Positions 5,766 through 12,236 of a stretch of DNA of 14,308 nt are shown here, one piece after another (positions within the stretch are counted from its first letter, which is position 1; each line of letters begins with the position of its first letter). The notes under the pieces are model-generated. The model ran no database searches, had not been told where the DNA came from, and was given only the letters and a program-made list of their open reading frames with translations. The stretch spans positions 1 through 14,308 of the forward strand of contig CAJTRT010000056.1 of the NCBI GenBank assembly GCA_910579105.1, in the 5' to 3' direction. The translations under genes and the position numbers were made by a program. Origin of the DNA: an uncultured Muribaculaceae bacterium. GTDB taxonomy: Bacteria; Bacteroidota; Bacteroidia; Bacteroidales; Muribaculaceae.

Positions 5766-6755
5766 ATGACCAAGCCTAACCCAAAACTCTGGCTCTACGC
5801 CAAGGATTATCTGATCATTATTTTCGGAATCGCCCTCTACGGCCTGGGATTCTGCGCCTTTATAGCCACGGCGCCCGACAAGGTGGTTATCGGCGGCATG
5901 GCCGGCCTGAGCCAGGTGGTCGACATGATCACGATGGGGTTGTTCGGCTTCCATGTACCCTACTCGGTGACGATCTTCACCGTTAACTGCCTGATGCTGA
6001 TTATGGCGTACAGGATCGTGGGGCGGACGTTCGTTGTCAGGACGCTTTTCGGCGTGGTAGTGATCACGCTTATGTTCGCCGTGTTCCAGCCGCTGTTCAA
6101 GCAGCCGCCGGTGGAGGGACAGACGTTCATGGACGTGATAATCGGGGCGGTGCTCTGCGGTCTCGGAATCGGCCTGGTGTTCGTGCATAACGGCTCTACC
6201 GGCGGCACTGACATAGTGGCGGCCGTGGCATCCAAGAAGAGCAATGTGTCGATCGGGCGCGCCATGATGTATTTCGACCTTTCGATAATCAGCTCTTCGG
6301 TGCTGTTGAAATTCGTGTTCTACCCCGACTTCTCGTTCCAGGACTCGGTGCCGGCGCTTGTCTACGGCCTCATAACCCTGTTCGTGATTCCGTTCATGGC
6401 CGACATGATGATCAACACCAACCGCATGGCGGTGCAGTTCACGATTTTTTCTCCGAAATGGGAGGAGATCGCTACGGCCATCAACAACGAGGCGCAGCGG
6501 GGCTGCACGGTGCTCAACGGCATGGGGTGGTACTCCAAGGCCGAGGTGAAGGTGCTGCTTGTCATGTGCCGGAAGATCGAGTCTGTGACTATTTTCCGCA
6601 TAATAAAGTCGATCGACAACGACGCGTTCATCACCCAGGCCCAGGTCAACGGCGTTTACGGCAAGGGGTTCGACGAACTGAAACTGAAAATGCGGCGCCC
6701 CGGCACCCACGAGGAGAAGCCGTCGCGTCCCGAACCCACCACCCGGATATTATGA
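5766..6755 (+). CDS. YitT-family membrane protein (YitT membrane domain plus DUF2179)
   Basis: Polytopic inner-membrane protein of the YitT family, whose transport role is not established. The first 210 residues or so contain about six hydrophobic segments (for example 14-34, 66-86, 92-110, 122-142, 172-186, 196-215). The family signature HNGSTGGTDIVA lies at 141-152. The C-terminal cytosolic domain (about 220-310) matches DUF2179, with RGCTVLNGMGWYSK (245-258), VLLVMCRK (263-270) and DNDAFITQAQVNGVYGKGF (284-302). The last 20 or so residues are polar and Pro-rich. At 329 residues it is slightly long for the family because of that tail. Its stop overlaps the next start as ATGA (6752-6755), so the downstream exported protein is translated by coupling. 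Confidence 0.93.
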   Translation: MTKPNPKLWLYAKDYLIIIFGIALYGLGFCAFIATAPDKVVIGGMAGLSQVVDMITMGLFGFHVPYSVTIFTVNCLMLIMAYRIVGRTFVVRTLFGVVVITLMFAVFQPLFKQPPVEGQTFMDVIIGAVLCGLGIGLVFVHNGSTGGTDIVAAVASKKSNVSIGRAMMYFDLSIISSSVLLKFVFYPDFSFQDSVPALVYGLITLFVIPFMADMMINTNRMAVQFTIFSPKWEEIATAINNEAQRGCTVLNGMGWYSKAEVKVLLVMCRKIESVTIFRIIKSIDNDAFITQAQVNGVYGKGFDELKLKMRRPGTHEEKPSRPEPTTRIL

Positions 6756-7837
6756 CCCCGAGGCTACCGCGGCACGCGCGGCTGGCCGCGCTGCTCCTGC
6801 TTTTCTGCATAGGCCGGAACTTCCGCGCTTCCGCGCAGGAGCTGACCTGGGACGTCGATTTCTCGACCGTGTTCGACAACCGCGAGGGCTCCAACCGCTA
6901 CACCGACACCAAGACGTTCTTCTTCACCCACCTCGCGCCGGAAATCGGCCTGCGGCTGTCGGAGAAAGACCGTATTGCCGGGGGTGTGGTGTGGGACCAG
7001 CCGATTGGGTGCCAGTGGGAGGGCGCGCGGGTTTCCCCGACGCTCTATTACCGCCGCGTCGACGGCCCCTGGCGCTTCTCCATGGGAATGTTTCCCCGCC
7101 GCCAGCTGCGGGAGGAGATGCCCTCGTTCCTGTGGTCCGACTCCCTTAGCTACCACCAGAACAATATCCGCGGCGCCCTGGCGCAGTACGAGCGCCCCGG
7201 CCGCGGGTTCTTCGACGCGTATGTCGACTGGCGTGGCATGCAGACGGCCACGCAGCGCGAGGCCTTCAACATCGTGTTCCACGGACGTTGGCACCCGCGC
7301 CGCGGAGGCATACTGTTCCTTGGCGGCCACGCTATGATGAACCATTTCGCCCTCTCGCGCGAGAACAAGGATGAACAGCACATAGTGGACAACTTCCTGG
7401 TTAACCCGTATCTCGGAGTAGACCTCACCCGCAAGACACCCCTCGACTCCCTGCAACTGCGCGGGGGGCTGCTGCTGACGGTGGAGCGCAACCGTGCGAA
7501 CCCCGATGACGCGTGGGAGACACCCTGCGGCGGATGGCTGGAAGTGTATGCCCGGTACCGCCGGTTTGGCATAAAGAACAGCCTGTACGCTGGCGGCAAG
7601 CTCTTCCCTTCCTATCTGTCATTCGGCCCGCTGCTCTACCAGGGGGAGCCGTTCTACCGCTCCTGCCTCTACAACCGCACCGACGTGTGGGCCGACATAA
7701 TCCGCGGCAAGTACGTCGGGCTCCGCGCCTCGCTCGACTTCCACGTCACCGCCGACGCCTTCATCTTTTACCAGCGCCTGATCCTGCGCGTCAACATCGG
7801 TTCCCGCAACCTCCGCCGCCCGCCCGTCCGTTTGTAA
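6752..7837 (+). CDS. Exported protein, probable outer-membrane beta-barrel, function unknown
   Basis: The frame is open much further upstream, but the ATG at 6752 is the likely start. It overlaps the previous stop and opens a good signal peptide: Arg-rich MTPRLPRHAR, then LAALLLLFCIG, and the cleavage motif ASA (26-28) before QELTWDVDF. The mature protein of about 333 residues alternates polar and aromatic or hydrophobic residues throughout, with many Tyr, Trp and Arg and recurring strand-like patches (RVSPTLYYRRVDGPWRFSMG, IKNSLYAGGKL, YVGLRASLDFHV). It ends in a strand with a Bacteroidetes barrel flavour (FIFYQRLILRVNIG), followed by a short basic tail RNLRRPPVRL. I do not recognise a named family; a porin-like or adhesive barrel is inference. 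Its stop is five bases from the stop of the convergent small gene. Confidence 0.8.
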   Translation: MTPRLPRHARLAALLLLFCIGRNFRASAQELTWDVDFSTVFDNREGSNRYTDTKTFFFTHLAPEIGLRLSEKDRIAGGVVWDQPIGCQWEGARVSPTLYYRRVDGPWRFSMGMFPRRQLREEMPSFLWSDSLSYHQNNIRGALAQYERPGRGFFDAYVDWRGMQTATQREAFNIVFHGRWHPRRGGILFLGGHAMMNHFALSRENKDEQHIVDNFLVNPYLGVDLTRKTPLDSLQLRGGLLLTVERNRANPDDAWETPCGGWLEVYARYRRFGIKNSLYAGGKLFPSYLSFGPLLYQGEPFYRSCLYNRTDVWADIIRGKYVGLRASLDFHVTADAFIFYQRLILRVNIGSRNLRRPPVRL

Positions 7838-7842
7838 CCCGG

Positions 7843-8067
7843 CTAATCGTCGTCATCGTCATCGTGGTCCCAGAATGGGCTCCAGGGACAGAATGGGCTG
7901 AAAATATTGAAGGGGTCGAAGAAGCCGTCGCCTTGGTTGTCGCCGCAGTCGCAGTTGCCGCCATCGTCACAATCGCAGTTGTGGCGGCTGTTGTTGTCGC
8001 CGCCAAAGAATATCGAGTACCAGAAGTGGTAGTAAAACATCTTGCGCAGAAAGTTCCAGAATGACAT
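7843..8067 (-). CDS. Small Cys/Asp/aromatic-rich protein, possibly metal-binding
   Basis: No family recognised. The 74-residue product has an aromatic, basic N-terminal third (MSFWNFLRKMFYYHFWYSIF) and a glycine/asparagine hinge. Two CDC motifs follow (NCDCDDGGNCDCGD, Cys 31, 33, 39 and 41), then a Phe/Pro/Trp patch with a fifth Cys at 60 (FSPFCPWSPFW) and an acidic tail HDDDDDD. Closely spaced Cys-X-Cys pairs surrounded by Asp and His suggest metal or cofactor binding, and the N-terminus could lie on a membrane. By my count 57 of 74 codons end in G or C, as in real neighbours, while the opposite-strand frame gives only low-complexity Val/Ala. It starts 30 bases after the ATPase stop, so it is probably the last gene of the importer operon. 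An artefact of low-complexity DNA remains possible. Confidence 0.6.
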   Translation of the reverse strand: MSFWNFLRKMFYYHFWYSIFFGGDNNSRHNCDCDDGGNCDCGDNQGDGFFDPFNIFSPFCPWSPFWDHDDDDDD

Positions 8068-8076
8068 GGCGGTGGA

Positions 8077-8106
8077 GGCTATTCAGAGGGGGGCTATTCA
8101 GAGGGG
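8077..8106. repeat. 15-bp perfect tandem duplication over the ATPase stop codon
   Basis: GGCTATTCAGAGGGG occurs twice in a row (8077-8091 and 8092-8106). On the minus strand each copy reads Pro-Leu-stop in the ATPase frame, so the duplication produced a second identical stop context just behind the first. It separates the ATPase gene from the small Cys-rich gene. Confidence 0.85.
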
Positions 8107-9021
8107 GAGGTAGTCGCAGGTGGAGGTGGAGAAGCGGACGTGGCGGCCGGGGAAGAGGGAGGGGAGGCCTTCGGGGTCGGCGGCGAGCGCGGCGGGGGTG
8201 CCGGTCACAAGTATTGAGAGGGGGGAGTTTCCCTCGGATGCGAGGCAGGGGCTTCCCTCAGCTTCCGCCTCGGGCACGACGCTGGGAGTGGCCGAGGCTA
8301 CGGTGGTGTTGCTGGGAGATGACGAGGCACCGAGAGTGTTGCGGGTTGAGGCGGGAGTGGCGGGCTTGACGAGCCAGAGGCGGGTGGAGAGGCGGACGGC
8401 GGGGGAGATGTCGTGGGTGGAGAGGAGTATGGCTCTGTTTTTGCCGGCGGCGAGGTCGCGCAGGAGGGAGAGGATCTCGATGCGGGAAGCGGCGTCGAGG
8501 AAGGCGGTGGGTTCGTCGAGGAGCATCACGGGGGTGTCCTGCGCCAGGGCGCGGGCTATCATGGCTTTCTGGCGCTCGCCGTCGGAGAGGGTCGCGGTGA
8601 GGCGGTACGCGAGTCGCGTGAGGCCGACGGCGTCTATGGCTTCGGCTATGATGCGCCGGTCGGCGGCGCTATGCCGCCCAAGGGGCCCCGTATGGGGGTA
8701 GCGTCCCATGGCGACGAGTTCCTCGACGGTGAGGCCTCCGGCCGCGGCTTTGTCGGTGGTCACGATGCTTACCAGGCGGGCGCGTTCCATGGCGGACAGC
8801 TGCGACAGCCGCTTGCCGTTGACCTCCACGTGCCCGGCTGTCGGCCTTAGATTCCCACACAGCGCTTTCAGCAGGGTTGACTTGCCGGAGCCGTTGGCTC
8901 CGAGGAGCGAGACCAGCTCGCCTGGCCGCAGCTCGGCGCGGAGGCCGCGGAACACGTCGCCGCGCCCGGGGTAGCCGAGTGCCAGGCGGTCGAGGCGGAG
9001 TATGGGAGTGGTGGCGCTCAT
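8098..9021 (-). CDS. ABC importer ATPase, BtuD/FecE class, with a low-complexity insertion
   Basis: Cytosolic ATPase that drives the adjacent FecCD-type permease. The frame extends far upstream inside the permease gene, but the true start is ATG 9021, 17 bases after the permease stop, giving 307 residues. Walker A GANGSGKST is at 41-49, signature LSDGERQK at 145-152, Walker B VMLLDEPT at 165-172, followed by FLDA, and the switch His at 203 (STHDIS). VTTDKAAAGGLTVEELVAMGRYPHTG (from 87) is the usual Q-loop/helical region of iron-siderophore/cobalamin ATPases, although no Gln is seen at the expected point. Unusually, between LWLVKP (215-220) and LVTGTPAALA (from 271) lie about 50 residues of Ser, Thr, Ala, Pro and Glu that family members lack. 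The normal C-terminus resumes afterwards. The substrate cannot be read from the ATPase. Confidence 0.94.
   Translation of the reverse strand: MSATTPILRLDRLALGYPGRGDVFRGLRAELRPGELVSLLGANGSGKSTLLKALCGNLRPTAGHVEVNGKRLSQLSAMERARLVSIVTTDKAAAGGLTVEELVAMGRYPHTGPLGRHSAADRRIIAEAIDAVGLTRLAYRLTATLSDGERQKAMIARALAQDTPVMLLDEPTAFLDAASRIEILSLLRDLAAGKNRAILLSTHDISPAVRLSTRLWLVKPATPASTRNTLGASSSPSNTTVASATPSVVPEAEAEGSPCLASEGNSPLSILVTGTPAALAADPEGLPSLFPGRHVRFSTSTCDYLPL
8281..8340 (-). repeat. Degenerate 30-bp tandem repeat inside the ATPase gene
   Basis: Two adjacent 30-base units (8281-8310 and 8311-8340) agree at 22 of 30 positions by direct comparison. In the ATPase frame they encode NTLGASSSPS (228-237) and NTTVASATPS (238-247). 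They form the core of the low-complexity insertion and suggest that it grew by in-frame duplication. Confidence 0.7.
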
Positions 9022-9038
9022 TTCGTGGGTCAGGCTTT

Positions 9039-10076
9039 TCACCGCATATATGAGAGGCGGTCGCGGTTCAGGATCACATATATTATCACAGGTACGCTGA
9101 GTACGGGCGTTATGGCGTTGACGGGGATTAGGCTGCCGCCTCCGAGCCATACGCTCAGGAAGGCGCAGAGCAGCCCTACCGCGCCGCCGAAAAGGAGTGT
9201 CGCGGGGAGGAGCGAGGCATGGTTGGAGGTTCCGCAAGCCATGCGGGCGACGTGGGGCACTACCAGTCCGAGAAACCCGATCGGGCCGCAGAAGGCGGTC
9301 ACCGCCGCGGTGAGTATGCCCGACAGGGCGAGCAGGGCGTTGCGGGTCGAGCGGATGCCAACCCCCATGCTGGCGGCATACACATCGCCCAAAAGCAGGG
9401 CGTTCAGGGGCTTGACGAGCAGGAAGCAGGCGGCGGCGGGGAGCAGCACGGCGGGGGCGAATACGGCGAGGCGGTCGAGGGTCACGCCTGAGAAGTTGCC
9501 GAGACCCCAGATGACGTAGGAGTGGACTCCTTCTTGGGTGGCGAAGAAGTTGAGCAGGGATATGGCGGCGGATGCGAGATAGCCGATCAGTATGCCGATT
9601 ATCAGCAGCACAATCGACGAGCGCACCAGTGTTGAGAACAGCAGCAGGGCGGCCAGCACGGCGGCCGCTCCGGCCAGCGCTCCGCCGAGCAGCGCCGCGA
9701 AATAGCCCGCGGAAAGGGCGGCGCCCCCGAAAAGGAGCATAAGCGCCGCGACCCCGAGGGAGGCGCCGGTCGACACGCCGAGAATCGACGGCCCGGCCAG
9801 CGGGTTGTCGAAAACCGTCTGCAAGAGGAGGCCGGCGAGCGCCAGCCCGGCTCCGGCGAGGAGCGAGGTGAGTGCCATCGGCAGTCGCAGCTGAATGACG
9901 ATAAGCCGGGTCGCCTCTCCGCCGTCTCCACCGAGCGCCCGCCACACATCGGCCGCGGGTATGTCGACCGTGCCGGTGAACAGCAGGGCGGCGAACAGCG
10001 CCAGCGACGCCGCGGCGGCTGTCGCGCATGCCGCCGCCGGGCGGCTGATCCGGTGTTGTTTGCCTGGCAGAGTCAT
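9039..10076 (-). CDS. ABC importer permease, FecCD/BtuC family
   Basis: Inner-membrane permease for iron-siderophore, heme or cobalamin uptake, expected to work as a homodimer with the ATPase encoded next to it. About ten hydrophobic helices span 345 residues, a normal length. Family motifs include RLPMALTSLLAGAGLALAG (64-82), then LQTVFDNPLAGPSILGVSTGAS, NFFATQEGVHSYVIWGLGNF in the middle, and GPIGFLGLVVPHVAR with the SLIPVNAITPVLSVPV segment near the end. The start ATG at 10076 lies one base after the stop of the binding-protein gene (TGA-T-ATG), so the two are translationally coupled. The substrate is not determinable from the sequence. Confidence 0.96.
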   Translation of the reverse strand: MTLPGKQHRISRPAAACATAAAASLALFAALLFTGTVDIPAADVWRALGGDGGEATRLIVIQLRLPMALTSLLAGAGLALAGLLLQTVFDNPLAGPSILGVSTGASLGVAALMLLFGGAALSAGYFAALLGGALAGAAAVLAALLLFSTLVRSSIVLLIIGILIGYLASAAISLLNFFATQEGVHSYVIWGLGNFSGVTLDRLAVFAPAVLLPAAACFLLVKPLNALLLGDVYAASMGVGIRSTRNALLALSGILTAAVTAFCGPIGFLGLVVPHVARMACGTSNHASLLPATLLFGGAVGLLCAFLSVWLGGGSLIPVNAITPVLSVPVIIYVILNRDRLSYMR

Positions 10077-10077
10077 A

Positions 10078-11220
10078 TCAGTGTGTCTGCTTGAAGTATC
10101 TCAGGTTGGCGGTGTCGCCGGAAAAGATCTTCGCGTATTCTTCCAGAAGCAGCTCCGGGTGGAAGGGAAATTCCTCGTAAAGGGTGACTTTATGGGTGTC
10201 GGCGGAATATACTCCTTTTGTCTTGAAGGCCTTGATCTGTGAGTTGAGAGGGTATACCTCCCTCAGCCCGGCGAGGGTGAGGTCGGAGCCGTATGTCCTG
10301 ACGATCCATATGTCGGCGTCGGCGGCCCGGGCGTATACGGCCGAGAAGTCGAGCTGGAGTGATCCGGAAGATTTGTCGGCCGCCCAGGGGTATTCGCCTC
10401 CCGCGTCGGTTATGAGGCGCGCCATATAGCTGTTCCCCCCGGGCACGAACCAGTAGCCCGAGGTAAGCATCTCGGTGAGCACCTTGGGGCGTTTTTCGAG
10501 CTTCGACGCCTTGGCGGCCAGGGCGGTGTATTTCTCCTCTACGGAGGCGAATATGGAGTCGGCTTCCGCGCGGCGGCCGTATAGAATGCCGAGGAGGCGG
10601 ATCCATTCGGCTCGGCCCAGGGGGGTGGCCTCCATATAGTCGGCCATCTCGATAATGGGGATTCCGGAATTTTCGAGCGCCCCGTGGCCGGCGTTCTGCA
10701 TCGGGTATAGGAGGAACGCGTCGGGTTTGGCGAGGGTCACTTTCTCCATCGAGGGGGAGAGCGACGAGCCGAGGTCAGCGATCGAGCCGTCGGCGATTCT
10801 TCTGGCGACTCGTCCCTTGAAATATTCGGCGTCGGCTACCGCGGCCACACTGCCGACGGCATCCAGCTCATCGACGGCTCCGGCATGGATCGCGGAGAAG
10901 ATGGCCGAGCGCCGCAAAGGCACCCTGATCTCGGTCAGCCGGTCGCGCGGAGGCACGCTGTCGGGGCGGCCTGCGTCGCCCACCAGGAGATATGACGCGA
11001 GGAGGGCCGACGTGTCCCACGGATTCGTTATATCCACGAGGGTGGCGCCGTTGCCCAGGTCGCGCATGGCCAGGAGCGTGGCGCGGTGTGTGATGTCGGG
11101 GAACAGCTCGGCGGTTTCCTCTGCCAGTTCCTTGTCTCCTCCGGAGCAAGAGGAACGCAGCAGTGGCAACGATATGGCCAACAGCAGGAACAGAACGGCT
11201 ATTGTTTTGGGAATCTTCAT
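10078..11220 (-). CDS. ABC importer substrate-binding lipoprotein (BtuF/FecB-like, TroA fold)
   Basis: Periplasmic receptor for the importer. The signal peptide MKIPKTIAVLFLLLAISLPL runs into LRSSC with a probable lipidated Cys at 25, followed by SGGDKE, so the protein is expected to be membrane-anchored. The mature 355 residues show the bilobed class III pattern: a first lobe with IFSAIHAGAVDELDAVGSVA and a metal-chelate-type DLGSSLSPSMEKVTLAKPDAFLLYP, a long linking helix (WIRLLGILYGRRAEADSIFASVEEKYTALA), and a second lobe starting VLTEMLTSGYWFVPGGNSYMARLITDAGG. This arrangement is shared by cobalamin, heme and ferric-siderophore receptors. Its ATG overlaps the stop of the upstream S41 peptidase gene by four bases (ATGA, 11217-11220), and the permease follows after one base. 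Confidence 0.93.
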   Translation of the reverse strand: MKIPKTIAVLFLLLAISLPLLRSSCSGGDKELAEETAELFPDITHRATLLAMRDLGNGATLVDITNPWDTSALLASYLLVGDAGRPDSVPPRDRLTEIRVPLRRSAIFSAIHAGAVDELDAVGSVAAVADAEYFKGRVARRIADGSIADLGSSLSPSMEKVTLAKPDAFLLYPMQNAGHGALENSGIPIIEMADYMEATPLGRAEWIRLLGILYGRRAEADSIFASVEEKYTALAAKASKLEKRPKVLTEMLTSGYWFVPGGNSYMARLITDAGGEYPWAADKSSGSLQLDFSAVYARAADADIWIVRTYGSDLTLAGLREVYPLNSQIKAFKTKGVYSADTHKVTLYEEFPFHPELLLEEYAKIFSGDTANLRYFKQTH

Positions 11221-12233
11221 CGTGTGAGGCGCGTTATGGCGAAATCAAGCATGGTGTCGCGTCCGGCCAGGGCCTCCACTGGGTCGAGGTCGACGGCGCA
11301 TCCCTCGGTGGGTTCCACGCCGAACTCGGTGAGGTTCCCCTCGGGGTCGCGGACCGGGGACGCTGAGAAGCGCACGCCCCAGCCGTTGTTAAGCTCCGAG
11401 TTGAACGGGATTCCCGAGCCGCCGCCGGTGGTGGATCCGGCGATAGTGACGTTGGGGAGCGATTTCATTATGGAGACAAAGTTGTTCGCGGCGGAGAAAG
11501 TGGAACGGTTGCAGAGCACCACGACGGGCTTGGCCCACATCACGCGCCCGGCGGGAGCCGGGTTGTAATAGTACTTGTACGGCTCCGAGAACTGGCCGTG
11601 TCCGGGGCCGGTTTTGTGGCAGATGGAACCGGCGAGGGTGCGTTTGGAGATGAAGCGGCTGACAATGCTCTCGACGTTTGTCAGGGAGCCGCCGCCGTTG
11701 TCGCGCACGTCGATTATCAGGCCGTCGGCCGAGGCGCAGAAGGCGAGTATGGCGTCCATCGCGCTGTCTCCCACGGGGTATGAGAATGAGGAGTAGTGCA
11801 TGTAGCCGACGTTCTGCGGGAGCATGCCGTAGTTTATTCCTCCGAGAGTGCGGTAGTTGAAGTTGAAATAGTACTGCTCGACCAGCCGCGCGTCGTAGTT
11901 CTGCGGGTAGTCGCTCCACCATTTCTTATAATAGGAGGTCTCGAAAGGGGCGGAGAGGTTGGTGTGCCCGTCGCGGAGCTCGTCGAGCATGGCGGCGCAA
12001 ACGCGGAACAGCTCCTCTCGGGTCATCCTGTCGGCCACCTGTGGGGCGTAGCGGGCGTGCACCTCGTCCCAGTCCACGCCTTTCTGCTCGAAGAAGCAGT
12101 AATGCTCGTCGAGGATGCTCCAGAGCTGCTCGAAGTTGCCGCGCGGGTTGTTGTCGAACTCCTCGATCTCGTGGCATGCCGCGAGGGTGAGCGCCACGAG
12201 GATTATGGGCAGTAGGGATTTCAGAAGGCGCAT
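11217..12233 (-). CDS. S41-family peptidase, lipoprotein
   Basis: Serine peptidase of the C-terminal-processing/tricorn group. The lipoprotein signal peptide ends in LAAC with Cys at 20, followed by acidic HEIEEFD, a possible surface-export signal. An N-terminal helical part contains the family segment LDELRDGHTNL (83-93). No PDZ domain is visible. The catalytic core begins around 140 (NVGYMHYSSF), followed by GLIIDVRDNGGG (171-182). The likely nucleophile is Ser247 in CNRSTFSAANNF, followed by AGSTTGGG (265-272). At 338 residues it is the short, PDZ-less form common in Bacteroidales. The gene starts three bases after the barrel gene's stop and overlaps the binding-protein gene by ATGA. It probably trims or removes peptide from something handled by the importer or barrel, but that link is inferred from position. 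Confidence 0.92.
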   Translation of the reverse strand: MRLLKSLLPIILVALTLAACHEIEEFDNNPRGNFEQLWSILDEHYCFFEQKGVDWDEVHARYAPQVADRMTREELFRVCAAMLDELRDGHTNLSAPFETSYYKKWWSDYPQNYDARLVEQYYFNFNYRTLGGINYGMLPQNVGYMHYSSFSYPVGDSAMDAILAFCASADGLIIDVRDNGGGSLTNVESIVSRFISKRTLAGSICHKTGPGHGQFSEPYKYYYNPAPAGRVMWAKPVVVLCNRSTFSAANNFVSIMKSLPNVTIAGSTTGGGSGIPFNSELNNGWGVRFSASPVRDPEGNLTEFGVEPTEGCAVDLDPVEALAGRDTMLDFAITRLTR

Positions 12234-12236
12234 AGC

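Noticed and set aside
6458..6751. Upstream extension of the exported-protein frame inside the YitT gene
   Set aside because: It overlaps the conserved DUF2179 coding region in another frame. A signal peptide begins exactly at ATG 6752.
7843..7866. Trinucleotide repeat as a phase-variable tract
   Set aside because: The GTC/ATC run simply encodes the terminal Asp residues with mixed GAT and GAC codons. It is imperfect, and triplet changes would not shift the frame.
7513..8064. Plus-strand open frame across the convergent junction
   Set aside because: It starts as an out-of-frame reading of the exported-protein gene. Its C-terminal half is low-complexity Val/Ala/Ile, the complement of the Asp-rich minus-strand gene.
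9022..10029. Upstream extension of the ATPase frame inside the permease gene
   Set aside because: The extra 336 residues are Arg/Pro/Ala-rich out-of-frame translation of the permease. The ATPase homology starts just after ATG 9021.
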